In this document: positions 53,001 to 63,334 of the stretch, piece by piece
Layout of the letters: each line of letters begins with the position of its first letter
Numbering within the stretch: the stretch's first letter is position 1
NCBI GenBank assembly: GCA_018350325.1
Contig: JAEVLN010000014.1
Location: forward strand, 372,001-436,000
DNA length: 64,000 bases
From: Globodera rostochiensis
Taxonomy: Eukaryota > Nematoda > Chromadorea > Rhabditida > Heteroderidae
Direction of reading: 5' to 3'
Notes under the pieces: generated by a model
Told to the model about the DNA's origin: nothing
Database searches by the model: none
The model's input: only the letters and a program-made list of their open reading frames with translations
Position numbers and translations under genes: made by a program

Positions 53001-55063
53001 TACAGACTGGGGACGATCGAGATTCTCGATCAAAATTTTGATCGGTCCTCAAAAGTTCGTCCGATCTGTAGCTAAAAGTAAACGGCGGCCACTCGCTGTT
53101 TTATTTTGAAATTAAAAAATGTATCAAAATTCAGAAACAAAAATTAAGAGATTAATTAATTAACTAAAAGTGGTTTCAAAAAATGACTCCATTTTATAAT
53201 TGCCTTCCCCCGCCATTGGAGCCGAAGAACCTGGCGGTGTGTGTGCCCGATTTTGTGCAAAGTCTCACCTTGAGCACCTGAATGGACTTGACTTTCAGTG
53301 CCGGTTCCGCCTCCAGCAAAAGGAGGAACAAAAATGTGCCGCCCTCCGGCAAATTGTTTTCCAATTTCATTTCCCGGATTACGGTATAATTAATTACGAT
53401 ATAATTAATATGAAAATATTTGGACGGGTTTTTGCGGAATACGGTATTTATGGAGCCGAAACGAAAATGTTTAAAAATTCCGGTCCTCTGAAAAGCACAA
53501 AAAAGGTAATAACAATATCCCCCCATCAATTTTAACAAAATATTTTTGTATTTAAAATTTATTTAACAAAATAATTAATTTTATCTTTCAAAAAATTTTT
53601 TAACCCAAATTTTTAATTTTATGCTTAACAAAAAATTGTTGTGTTTAGACTTTGCGGAATGAAAATGTGTTCCGTTTCCGTCCCCCGAGAGTAAATAATG
53701 GCCCAAAAAAATCTCGACAAAGTCATTGAGCTCTGACGACTCTCTTTCTCTCTCTGTGCTCTTGACATTTTGTGGAGAAATGTCCAAAATTGGGGGGCTA
53801 ATGACCGGAATTTTGAGTGTGTTTTCCGCGAAAATTTTGGAAACAACAAATTGTCGAGCAAAACAAGTTTTTTTAAATTATTAAAAATTAAAATATTTTA
53901 ATCTAATTTAATTTCAAAATAAATCCATAAATGCATTAATTTTACTCTAGATGTGCATATTATTGGCGCTAGGTCAAAATGTGGCAACCAATCAAAATGC
54001 CAATTCAGGCCTAGAACGGTCAAAATGCCAATTCAGGCCTAGAACGGTCAAAATGCCAATTCAGGCCTAGAACGGTCAAAATGCCAATCCAGGCCTAGAA
54101 CGGTCAAAATGCCAATTCAGGCCTAGAACGGTCAAAATGCCAACTGGCTGATTGGCATTTTGACCGGTTGGCATTTCGTCCCCTGACACGAAATTATTAA
54201 CCCATTTGTGGATCAATCTATCAGTGTGTGATCAGAGAAAGTAGTGAGTGAGTGAGTGACTGTTTGGAAAATTGTGATTTAGGTAATTCAAATTTATGTT
54301 CGTAACGAAAACTACCGTACCAGCTCGCTGACCGGGATGGACCGCTTCGTGGACGAGACGCTCATCGACGGCATCGCGTCAATGGAGCGGTAGAAGGCAC
54401 TTCCGTCCGACGCGCCGCCATTCTCATCGAACCGCCCGTCCAGTACCGTACTCTTTGGGGGGAAACATTTTTATTTTCAATACCGTAATCTCGACCAAAA
54501 TTATCAAATAATAAATTTAAAGTTTTAAATCAATTATTATTTTTTATGTTTTTTTTGTTTGTTGATGGACAATGACCAATTTATTTTGCGCATGTTTTTT
54601 GCCGCCATTATTAAAAATCCAAATTTTGGCGCGAATTTAAACTGTTTAAGCCGATCCTCTTTAGCAAAAACCTTCTCCACCGCCGTTTCAAGCTTCCTAC
54701 GGTACAGCTCGATCAGCTTAACCCTTTTGTAGTTGAGCAAAAACGTGATGGTCTCGTCCATCTGCTCGCGCTCTTCTTGTTCAGCAGCATCTGCCTCAAA
54801 TCAAAAAAAAAAACGGAATGCCAAAACAATTTTAGCGTTTTTTCTTCAATTTTAATGTTTCAGGCACGCGCACACCTCAACGCCGTTTTGTCGAAGTATG
54901 CCGTGCCCAGCAGGTATCAATGAGAAGGAGCGTTTTTTACGCAGTACAAGCTGCCGTCGAAGGCGTGACGGACCGTCTGCAGCAAGTTCGGGTGGCCAAT
55001 CCGACACCAAAAAGTGGTTGGCACTTGTGGACGGCACATTGTCGTCATCGTTGTCGTCGCCAC
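38085..55063 (-). CDS. unc-13: UNC-13/Munc13 synaptic vesicle priming protein
   Basis: Exons 3' to 5': 38085-38144, 38200-38336, 38741-38868, 39085-39250, 39358-39453, 39650-39794, 39956-40036, 40415-40525, 40590-40664, 40720-40821, 41332-41469, 41535-41622, 41681-41790, 42165-42221, 42278-42409, 42463-42517, 43499-43584, 43634-43674, 43853-43918, 44388-44550, 45356-45424, 45472-45561, 48134-48247, 48403-48516, 48968-49165, 49532-49659, 49780-49949, 50475-50616, 50691-50760, 51153-51310, 51362-51436, 51580-51634, 51836-51925, 52281-52346, 53269-53487 (5' edge uncertain), 54321-54452, 54672-54794, 54876-55063. Phases close. From the N-terminus: C1 zinc finger ([33 protein letters not shown]), C2B ([22 protein letters not shown]), MUN domain ([35 protein letters not shown]) and C2C ([17 protein letters not shown]). 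It primes vesicles by opening syntaxin at active zones; C1 binds diacylglycerol. A GC donor follows the exon at 38741-38868. Confidence 0.95.
43927..44400. repeat. intron minisatellite that copies an unc-13 splice donor
   Basis: About eight units of 56-66 bp share TTGCGGGCATTGGCTAATTA, CCCTAATTTAAATTAAT and CTACAAAA. Several contain TTTACCGTTTAATTCTTGCG, which is also the exon-intron junction of the neighbouring unc-13 exon (44388-44550, minus strand). The array ends at the real junction. Confidence 0.9.
45656..46108 (-). CDS. unplaced open frame inside an unc-13 intron
   Basis: The 2.6-kb intron between unc-13 exons 48134-48247 and 45472-45561 contains a GC-rich, coding-like patch (about 45870-46108). 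The minus frame starts [12 protein letters not shown], is rich in Arg, Ala and Ser, and includes [19 protein letters not shown] before turning into AT-rich sequence. UNC-13 relatives have no insertion at this position (MYR/NNF in Munc13). It could be an alternative exon, an internal first exon, a nested gene or chance. No family is recognised. Confidence 0.35.
   Translation of the reverse strand: MQSFLNVSGASKTGGGRRAGSIRRWARRPKSAALEAEDGAAERRHSSPAVPDGVGPALERVSEVLIIHFMEKSEELLDGSKKHGENRSKIQKILVRKWRNAKKIWKINFVLKIIIQLASPMFLLWSKFGVNLGKRWPKFSKNKRKKNNLV
47090..47162 (+). repeat. tRNA-like relic with B box
   Basis: TTTCAGTGGTATTCG resembles an A box and GGTTCGACTCC (47143-47153) is a good B box, spaced as in a tRNA, but the acceptor stem does not pair. 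It is either a tRNA pseudogene or the head of a tRNA-derived SINE, within an unc-13 intron. Confidence 0.5.
48681..48908. mobile_element. degenerate hAT-like element, GATCGAGA core
   Basis: Ends are TAGAGTTCGGAC and the inverted partner GGTCCGATCTCTA. Flanking octamers GCCGTAAC and GCCATAGC agree at six of eight bases. The interior iterates CGAGATTTCGATCAAGAATC-type words. It lies in an unc-13 intron and resembles the element at 53000-53070. Confidence 0.55.
50032..50273. mobile_element. MITE-like element with GGGGTCGGGGTTTTC iterations
   Basis: The direct repeat AATATAAAAT flanks it on both sides (50022-50031, 50274-50283). Inner ends GTTGGCACCC and GGGTGCCAGTC are inverted. The core contains three perfect copies of GGGGTCGGGGTTTTC. 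It lies in an unc-13 intron. Confidence 0.65.
50928..51099. repeat. degenerate relative of the 7028-7216 element
   Basis: TAGGGTAGCACGGGACCGGG at the left is matched, inverted, by CCCGGTCCCGTGGCTAACA at the right. The interior iterates AAAACCGGGAC. No 8-bp duplication is visible. The left end closely resembles TAGGGTAGGCCGGGACC at 7028. Confidence 0.55.
53000..53070. mobile_element. 71-bp hAT-like MITE with perfect target duplication
   Basis: Flanked by GCTAAAAG on both sides (52992-52999, 53071-53078). Ends are TACAGACTGGGG and CGATCTGTA; the core is the palindromic GATCGAGATTCTCGATC. It is in an unc-13 intron. Confidence 0.82.
53992..54165. repeat. 28-bp tandem array ending in a hairpin, unc-13 intron
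   Basis: Copies of TCAAAATGCCAATTCAGGCC plus TAGAACGG start at 53992, 54020, 54048, 54076, 54104 and 54132. The array closes with GGTCAAAATGCCAA facing its exact inverse TTGGCATTTTGACC (54130-54165), a 14-bp-stem hairpin. Confidence 0.92.
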
Positions 55064-55156
55064 CTTATCAAAATGCCACCTATACAATTTGTCGGACAAT
55101 GTGGGTGTGCCAAAAAAGCTCCTTCGTCATGGCACACTGAATGAATGAACCCCAAC

Positions 55157-57147
55157 CTTGGACAGAAATTTTGGGTGGCGATCGCTGACGTTGGGAACAA
55201 ACAGCAGAAGCCGCCCTCCATGGACTCGGTGTACGCGGCGACGCCGGCGTCTGTGATGCTGCTGCTGCTGGTAGCTGAAAGATGCCGTCACTGGTCTGCG
55301 CGAGAAGGTCCACCAACTGCTGGGATGGGTCGCGCTGTGGCGACGGCGCCGTCGGCGATGAGGCAGATGACCGATGCAACGGTGGCGTTGTGCCGAACAC
55401 ATCGTCCACGTTCAGCGGCAATTGCAGTCGACAGTGCGCAACACGCAATGGCTGCTGCTCGTACTGCTCCAACTCCAGCTGCTGGTGGTGGTTCGGCGGC
55501 ATCTCCGTATCGCCGCAAATTTCTGTCATAATGAGCGGTCGGGACGGCACATTCCAGTGCGGATGGCGTGTCTGCGACAGCAACGGATGCTCGAAGCTGA
55601 ACGAAGCGTGACGCACTTCAGCGCTCGGCGTCGACCAAGCAGGTGTCAGCTGGTTGGTGGACGGCGTCAGCTGCTGACTGGATCGATCACCACCACCACC
55701 GCTGGTGCACTGTTGAGGCGATGTTGGTGGTGCGCAGCTGCGTGTCCGCCGCAACGGGCTCGGGTCGCTCAACGCGCGCGCACGGCCTGTGCCAGGCCCG
55801 AGCAAGCGCATGCGTCGTTGTTGCAGCTGCTGCAGTTGATGCAAGCGCCGACCCAAAAGCTGCTTGTCTTTGTTGCTCGAGGAGCAAACGGTGCGTGCAC
55901 GCTTCACCTTCTTGAACGACTTGGAGAAAGCGAGCAGGGCGCGCTCCGGGTCCTCCTGACGTCGCTGCTGCTGATAATGATGTTGTCCGTTGTTGCTGCT
56001 GCTGCTGATGCAGTTGTGCTGCTGCGTGTTGTCCGTTAATGCATCACCACCCGTGCGCGTCTGGCGTTGTTGCGCCTCTTCCGCTGACGCGTCAACGCGT
56101 GCCGGTGACGAGTCGCAGATGGCGACACGCATGCGCGCGAAACGCTTAGCAGCTGCGACCTTTCGTACGCTGGCGCTCAGCGAGTGCGAGGCAGCAGCAG
56201 CACGGGACGGCCACAGGCGACGGCCACCGCCCGCCGTCGGCGGCAGCGACGTGTCGCCGCGCGGCCAACCGCTCGCGTCCACGGTGCTGAACGCGCTTTT
56301 GCGCGCGTCGTACACAACCGCGATGGGCTTCTTCAGCGCAAGCGGCTGCAGTGGTGACCGCGACAGTTTCCGTGCAACAACAGCAGCGCTCATCACGCAT
56401 GCGCCGTTCGGATGCGTTTGTTGCTCCTCTAACACAGTCAGGCTCCGCGCGTCATTGTTGATGATGCCAAGTGGTTGCAGCGAACTGTTTCTGTTGTTGT
56501 TGTTGTTGTTGTTGTTCATCTCCGGATACTGCTCCAGCGTCGTGTGGCATGGTGCAGAAGTATTACAACTGCCTGGCACAACATCGGATTCGTTCAGCAC
56601 TTGTTCAACGTGTCTGCTGATGCGACGCGCTGCTCCTTGATTATGCGGAAAATGCCGTCTCCATTTTGCCGACCGCTGCTGCTTAACGTCATTAGACGGG
56701 GACGCCTGCTGGTGTTGCTCCCCATCTTGTTGTTCCTGCTCCGCATCAGCCTGCGGCAAGTACACGCTGGTCCGGCTCCTCCAGCCCTCACGCGAACGAC
56801 TCCGTTCCTCCTGCTGGTGCCAGCAGTCCGTCTTGGTCACGGTGGTCGGTTCAGCCGCTGCTGCTCGGCGTCGTCGTCGCTGCTGCTGCTGCTGCTGCTT
56901 GCCCTTGCCGAGGTTCAACGCCTTCTTAGGCGGAAGCGTCGACGGCGAAAAGCGATGGGCGGCGTGGTGCCGTCCGTTGGCCATCGGTGTCACCGTGTAC
57001 TGAGGCGGCTGTTCCGCGTCGTCGTCGCCGGCGGCGCCGACACCCCTGGTGCCGGTGCCGCCCGCGCCGCTGAAGAAGGCGGACGCGGAGAGGATGCTGG
57101 TGAGGGCAGAGGAGAAAATGGCGTCGAACGATTGTGTCCACGAGATT
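55157..57147 (-). CDS. large low-complexity exon upstream of the unc-13 core
   Basis: One open frame of about 663 codons, preceded by a TCCGTCAG acceptor at 57148-57149 and with a donor after 55157 (or 55151). The donor joins in phase to the 54876-55063 exon and on to the unc-13 C1 region. The sequence is rich in Gln, Ser, Arg and Ala, with Q6, R5 and N8 runs and no recognised domain, like the disordered linker of long UNC-13 isoforms. The first codon is split, so an upstream exon ending in phase 2 is expected; alternatively translation may start at the in-frame ATG at 57201-57203. Membership in unc-13 is inferred from strand, phase and absence of another candidate. Confidence 0.6.
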
Positions 57148-58426
57148 CTGACGGATTGTTTTGAGGACAAAAAAAAAATAATAAAAAAATAATGCCACCA
57201 CAAATTGCTGTAAAAATTGAAGATTGGTATGTGTGAATATTGTTAAAAGAAGCGCCAGACGCCGTTTCAGCGCGCCAAATCAGTGTGCCATTTCAGCGCG
57301 GCGAGTTCAGCACCCATTTTTAGGACATTTAAACCCTTTTTCTGTAGCTTTGTTTTACTTGTACTTTTTCCAAATATACCAAAAGCGTACTCAAAAAAAC
57401 CCAAAAATAAAATTTAATTCAATAGTTTTTTTTATTGCCTTAAAGATTTTGTCAGTATGAAAATTGCAAAAAATCTTAAACAATAACACAAATAAAAATA
57501 ATTAAAAAATATCATAGCAAATTTTTTTGTTTGAGTAGTAACAAACAAACAAAAAAAGTGACGAAAAGCCATTAGCCTGGGTGCCCTCCGGGGGCAAAGT
57601 TGACATTGATGAATGCTTAACTAGCCCCCCCCCCCCCCCTCCCCTCGCCGGCGGTGGTGCAGAAGCGCGTAATTGTTGGAGAAAGTCAAAAATGGGCGGG
57701 GGGCACGCAAATTTGGACATGAGAACACATTGGCGGCATAATTAAATATGCACTTGGCATTAACCAAATTTTTTTTGGCACAAAAAATCAATTCAATTAG
57801 CGCATTCATAAAAAAATTAAAAAATTTTGGGTTGAAAATTGATTTAATTATTTTTGCGCGCGCAATTTTTCACGGCACAGCGCCGCAGGCGCAGGCAGCA
57901 CAACCCGTGCCAAATTTTGCCATTCCATTCACGGCACATCAATCGATGGCATTTTGCTGGGGGCGCCGCTGCTGGAGAATGTGTGCGCAAAATGGGGGCG
58001 GCGCCCAATGGCCAATGGCTCGGCATACAACCAAATCCAATTAACGCCTTTTTTTTTGCCAAGGCACGTAACGTTTGCTCTGGGGGAGACGGGGGGGGGC
58101 CGAGGGGGTTATTAGGAGGCAGTCGCAACGGCACAAATTTGGTTGGCTGGGCGGCCGGAGGTGGTCGTCAAACACGAACATGCGCACGCGGGCTTATTTC
58201 ATTGGTGGTGAGTGCCCCAAGTTTGGCATTATCACATAACGTTATGGAGGGGGTTGGAGGAGTGCCGTCCGCCAACTCGAGACTCGACAATGACGGGGAA
58301 GGCTTCCGCCGAGAATCTCGGCCCCTTGAGGAGCGTATGTTTTTTGTTTTGGGACGGACCTTTTTTATGGGTTCTTAAACAAGATTGGCATCAAGCTTTA
58401 GAAATGCCGGGCCGAAAGGTGAGAAG

Positions 58427-58483
58427 CAGGGCTGGGCAAAATCGGAAAATAAAATCCGAAATCCGAAATTTTGCCCAGCCCTG
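58427..58483. mobile_element. 57-bp hAT-like MITE with perfect TIR and target duplication
   Basis: GTGAGAAG is duplicated on both sides (58419-58426, 58484-58491). The terminal repeats CAGGGCTGGGCAAAAT and ATTTTGCCCAGCCCTG are perfect, leaving only about 25 bp of CGGAAAAT/ATCCGAAA core. It is almost the smallest form such an element can take. Confidence 0.9.
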
Positions 58484-59101
58484 GTGAGAAGGCAATGACG
58501 TAAAAATTGTCGGCCGTGGAGCATTTGAAGTTTTGAGTGCCTCGATTTGGCGATTTTTAAAATTTCGGGTGAAAATCTCCTAACAATCGAGTAAAAAATT
58601 CAAAATTTTCTCGGCGGCGCCTTTCGGCACCGCCGACCCCCCCCCCCCAACTCCCCCCCCCCCCCAACGGCAAAGCAGAATTCGCAAAAAAAAATTGCAT
58701 TTTTGAAAATTTCTTAACAAAAATGGAGTAAAAACGGAAAACAAACCCCTAAAAACCGAGCTGAAAAAATTTCTTAACAAAAATGCAATAAAAAGGGGGA
58801 AAATAGACCCCTAAGAACTGCCCACCTCCAAAAAAAATTTCTGGCTACGGGCCTGATCTGGACACATAATAACCAAAAGTTTGGCCGCAAAGTTAGAATG
58901 CCAATGCGCCAACGCGCGACCGCGAGGAGGACGGACGGGGAAATTGCGCGCGATTTTCTCAGTCTTGAAAAGGAATTTTGAGGCCTCTGACTCTTGAAGT
59001 CCTTTCTCGGCACATCGAGAGTCAATTTTCTGCGTGGAGATTTAAGCAAGCACATTTTTAAATCAGCAAACTGCCCGACCATTTTTGGCAATGATTTTTT
59101 T

Positions 59102-59465
59102 CTTGAAATTGCCAAACGGACGGACGTTTTGGCATTTTTCTTGAAATTGCCGGACGGATGGAAGTTTTGGCATTTTTCTTGAAATTGCCGGACGGATGGA
59201 AGTTTTGGCATTTTTCTTGAAATTGCTGGACGGATGGAAGTTTTGGCATTTTTCTTAAAATTGCCGAACGGACGGACGTTTTGGCATTTTTTCTTAAAAT
59301 TGCCGAACGGACGGACGTTTTGGCATTTTTTCTTAAAATTGCCGAACGGACGGACGTTTTGGCATTTTTTCTTAAAATTGCCGAATGGACGGACGTTTTG
59401 GCATTTTTTCTTAAAATTGCCGAACGGACGGACGTTTTGGCATTTTTTCTTAAAATTGCCGAACG
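59102..59465. repeat. 39-bp tandem repeat, about 9-10 copies
   Basis: Units read TTGCCGAACGGACGGACGTT then TTGGCATTTTTTCTTAAAA. Left-hand copies differ (GGATGGAAG, TTGAAATTGCC) and right-hand ones are nearly identical. Because 39 is divisible by three, 13-residue repeating frames are open on both strands. Confidence 0.93.
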
Positions 59466-60354
59466 AAAAACGGAGGGCGGCCGTTTGAAAGCAAGACGAA
59501 CTTGTCCCCCCCCCCCTTCCCGCCGCAACATTTTGTGTTGCTTGCCGCCGCCGGCGACGCGTGGAGTCGATTTACATTTTCTCATTTTCATTAAGTGCAG
59601 CACTAAGCGCAATGAATGAACGTGCCACAGTTTCAGCGGCGCATAAAAATGCCGTGGCACACTTTTCGAGACAACAAAAAAAAATGTAATGCAAATATTA
59701 TAATAATGGGAAAGGGGTCCCCCCCCCCTCCACGTCCCGTCGCGCTCGCGGCGTTCATTTTGTTTCCGCTTCGGGCGCCAAATTCATCGGATAAATTTGC
59801 CGACCCCTCAGGGGACAAAAAAAAAAAGTAAGAAAAAATTCAGTGCCTGAGGACAAATGTAAAAACACTGTGTCCTTAGAGGACCAGGCTGCTACTATTC
59901 CATTCCATTGTTAATAATATATATTTTTCATGATTCGAAAAGACTGTAGAATTATTGAGTATACGGTATAGACTAGTGCTTATTAAACATTAAGAATAAT
60001 TCTAGGCTATTAAATGCATAATGATGTGCTAACAAATCATTAGGTACTTACTGTATTTGGATTATTGCCGTAGGGCAACAACAACAAAAATTTAAGTGTC
60101 TACAAAAGGGCCTCGGGGGGTTCAAATGTGGTGACATTTTGCCCCAAACAATCATTGTAATTGAATTTTTTTCTAAAGCGCTTCACATAAGGGCATTTAT
60201 GGAACGAACAATGGCATGAATTGAATGGAATAAATTGGCAAAGTGGGGGGCATAAAGTGTTAAATTCATAAACAAAATGCCAGAAGAATTCATAATGCCA
60301 AAGTAAAAATTTAAATTCGAAACTTAACAAGCAAACTTTTGACAGAATCAAATA

Positions 60355-60476
60355 CCGTATTTCCTTTATTAATAGCCCATGGGCTTCTTTTTCACCCCCC
60401 CCCCCCTCGAGGGGGGGGGGCTACAATTAGGAAGGGGCTTCAAATAGAGGGTGGGCTACTAATAGAGGAAATACGG
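60355..60476. mobile_element. TA-flanked palindromic MITE with poly-C/poly-G centre
   Basis: CCGTATTTCCTTTATTAATA and its inverted partner TATTAGTAGAGGAAATACGG-type end (two mismatches) form about 26-bp inverted ends, each next to a TA dinucleotide. In the middle a C run, CTCGAG and a G run form a further perfect palindrome. TA flanks suggest a Tc1/mariner-type mobiliser. Confidence 0.65.
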
Positions 60477-63334
60477 TATAAATTAAAATTAATTTTGAAC
60501 TAATTAATCTAATTAATTTGGTCTTATCGATTGATTTGTTTTGACTTAATTATGGTTGTGATATCGGCGGATTTTTCTTCATTCTGTGGTCCAATTGGGG
60601 GATTTGTTTTGAAATGTGTGATCTTTCGAGATCCCTGTGAACTTTTTGTGGTTTTTTGAAAAAGCATTTTATTAACAAATATCGTAAATCTTCAAAACAA
60701 ATTTCTCGGGGACTCCTCCCCTGCCATACCTAAAAAGTTTCAAAATTATCGTATAATGGACAAAAAAAATTGCCATTTTCAAAACTGATTTCGAGACTAA
60801 TTCGGGGGGATAAATTGGCAAATTGGCGTTATTATGGGGATAATTTAGGCCGCGTGGGATAATGTTTTTTTAAAAAGAATTCGCATTATTTTCACCGGAA
60901 GCAATTTTTGGATGCATTTTCAGAGTCAAATTTCAAAGAAAAATGGGAAAAAATTGCTAAAAATGAATGTGAAATTTGATGCCATCGAAAGTTTTTGGAA
61001 GAGTTTTTTTTTTGTTTTGTTTTTTTCGTTAAAATTTAGGAAATTTTCCCAAAAAATGAAAATATTTTGCTAAATTAAATGGGAAATTCGATGCCCTTAA
61101 GAGCCTTGATGATAAAACATTGCCTCGAGGCTTTTTTGTGCCGAAAGCAAACAAACAAAGACTCGAAATGCATCAAAATTAAATTTTAAGCTTATAAAAA
61201 AATTTAAAATTTCAAAAATGGCACAAAATACCAGTGATGGGATTTTTAGGTTCGAAAAATCTCCAAATAAGTACTTAAAATAGGTGAAAAAGGCTTAAAA
61301 TTGGTAATAAAAATTTGGTTCATAAGCAAAAATAGGTGAGAAAAAACGAGTTTAAAAATAATAATAATGGCCTCAAATTTTATTGTAATTTAATTAGTGA
61401 TCTTGGCAAGAAAAATTCGAATATAATTGAATTTTTTCTTAAAGCCCAAATAGTGGCAAAAAAAAATAGGGGCAAACGACTTTTTTACTTGAATAGGTTA
61501 GCCCCTAAAAAAATAAAAAATGATTATATTAGAAAAAAAAATTTAAAAATAAAATAACACATTTTTTTTAGCAAAATGGTTAATTTAGGAGTGTATTAAT
61601 TGTTGACAGGAAATGCGGGGAATGTGAAAATGCCGTTGTGGAGAGAGAGAACCTTTTCATTATGAGAGGAAACCCCTGAAAAGTGCCGCCTCCCCTCCCC
61701 CCCCCTCCCAAAAATGCCATATTCTTCGGCACACACCGGTTTGTTATTTGGGTGGGCACCCAAAACATTCACCACACATTCCATTTATTACACGTTTGGC
61801 AAAGCGCAAAAAAAACGCTTAACGGCTGGCAGGAAAAATTAATAAAGCGGCATGGCAGGCACCCAGCAGCCGGGGGATGAGCCCCCGGGGGGGAGGGGGG
61901 GGGGGTGTCCGGATGCCCCGGGGCGACCAAAAATTTTAAAATTAAATTTTATGAAAAACTTCCGTCCAGACAGACGGCGGACGATGATGATGAGTTTGGC
62001 ACCGACAGGCCAAAGGCGTTGCGAAAATTTATAAAATGTTAAAAGTTTTTATTTTATTGGTAGTCCCTTAGGGATCAAAAATTAAACAAAGCAAAAGCCC
62101 CCAGGCAATTTTGTAAAATTAAAAAAAAAGATGAACTTTAGTAGTGCTTGTTTGTGTTTGTATGATCAATCGAAAATATTTTGTGATCAGATTTTTTTGT
62201 TTTTGTTTTGTTAAAAAACCAATTAAAGGATTTCAGGGCATAATTAATTTTCAATGGCACAAAATGCCGTGAGCAATTCATTCATTGTCTTTACTTTAAA
62301 CATAAAAATAAAATCATTTCCGTCGCGGTGCCGCGGTGCCGCCACGACAAAAGTGTTGTTGTTGTGTGTGTGTTATTAGCTGAGTTGGGGGCGGGGGCGG
62401 GGGCAGCCCCCGAGGGGCACTGCGCATAAATTATTCACAATTTGCCTGAAGCAATTTTCTACGAAAATTCGTAAGCATTTTTGCACTGTATTAGAAAATA
62501 AGAGTGGGCGCTGAACAAATTAAGCGGAGCGGAAGGTATGACATTTGGCACGGTTGAACATTTTTTTTCGTTGTTGTTGAGAGAACCAATGAGCAAAAAA
62601 ATTAATTTTAAATATAAAAATAACAATGAATTTAAATTATATATTTACGCTAAAAGTTTGTCTAGGCAATTTAAATAAATATTAAATTAGTGAAATATTC
62701 TCTAAACACTTTCACTTTTTATTTTAAGAGCTTTTATTTTATTTTTAAAAATGTGCGCCAATTTTTTTTTTGCGCAAATTGCCGAAAATTTTGGACTATG
62801 GTCGGTCGGTTGGTCCACAGAATATTTTTTGCAAATAGCCCTCGAGGGGATGAATTGGTGGAGAGCCGATTTTAGCGCCCATTTTCTGTGGGAAGAATGG
62901 CTGCCGACGAGCGCACATTCCGCCCGCGCTTTAATGGGCTTCGAAGAAAATGGGGGGGGGGGGGGGGGGGGGTCGGACTCACGGCAAAAAGCCATTATAA
63001 CAGCAAAAAAACGAAATTCCGTATGAGAAATTCAATATTTTTTACAATTTTTATGTGTCAATTTTTTGTAATTGAAATTTTGAAAGTTGTAAAAAGAGCA
63101 TTTTAACTGTTAAGCAGATAAGCAAACGACGTTAAATATTTTATCCGTTAAAGTTAAATTTATTTAAATTTTTTACATTTCGCGCGCCGAAATTTCATTT
63201 TGGTCATTGTCCATTCCGATTAAATCAAAACGTATACATTTCAATTTAAAATAAAATGTGTTTTAATTAAGTTTAAAATTTTCAGAATTTAAATTTCAAG
63301 AACTTTGAACAACAAAACAACAATTTTCACCCAC

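Larger units (their letters stand above)
57204..63334. other. 6.1-kb intron or intergenic region with elements
   Basis: No exon could be supported on either strand. It contains the 58427-58483 MITE, a 39-bp tandem array (59102-59465), the palindromic element at 60355-60476, many poly-C/G tracts (a run of about 20 G near 62953-62972), and AT-rich filler. If the exons at 63335-63902 belong to unc-13 this is an intron, but at least one linking exon would be missing. Confidence 0.4.

Noticed and set aside
55374..57164. Long + strand frames (216-229 codons)
   Set aside because: Antisense shadows of the large minus-strand Gln/Ser-rich exon, showing Leu/Val runs expected from CAG-type repeats read backwards.
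59058..59660. 200-codon minus-strand frame
   Set aside because: It is the translation of the 39-bp tandem array; residues repeat every 13 and the opposite strand is open too.
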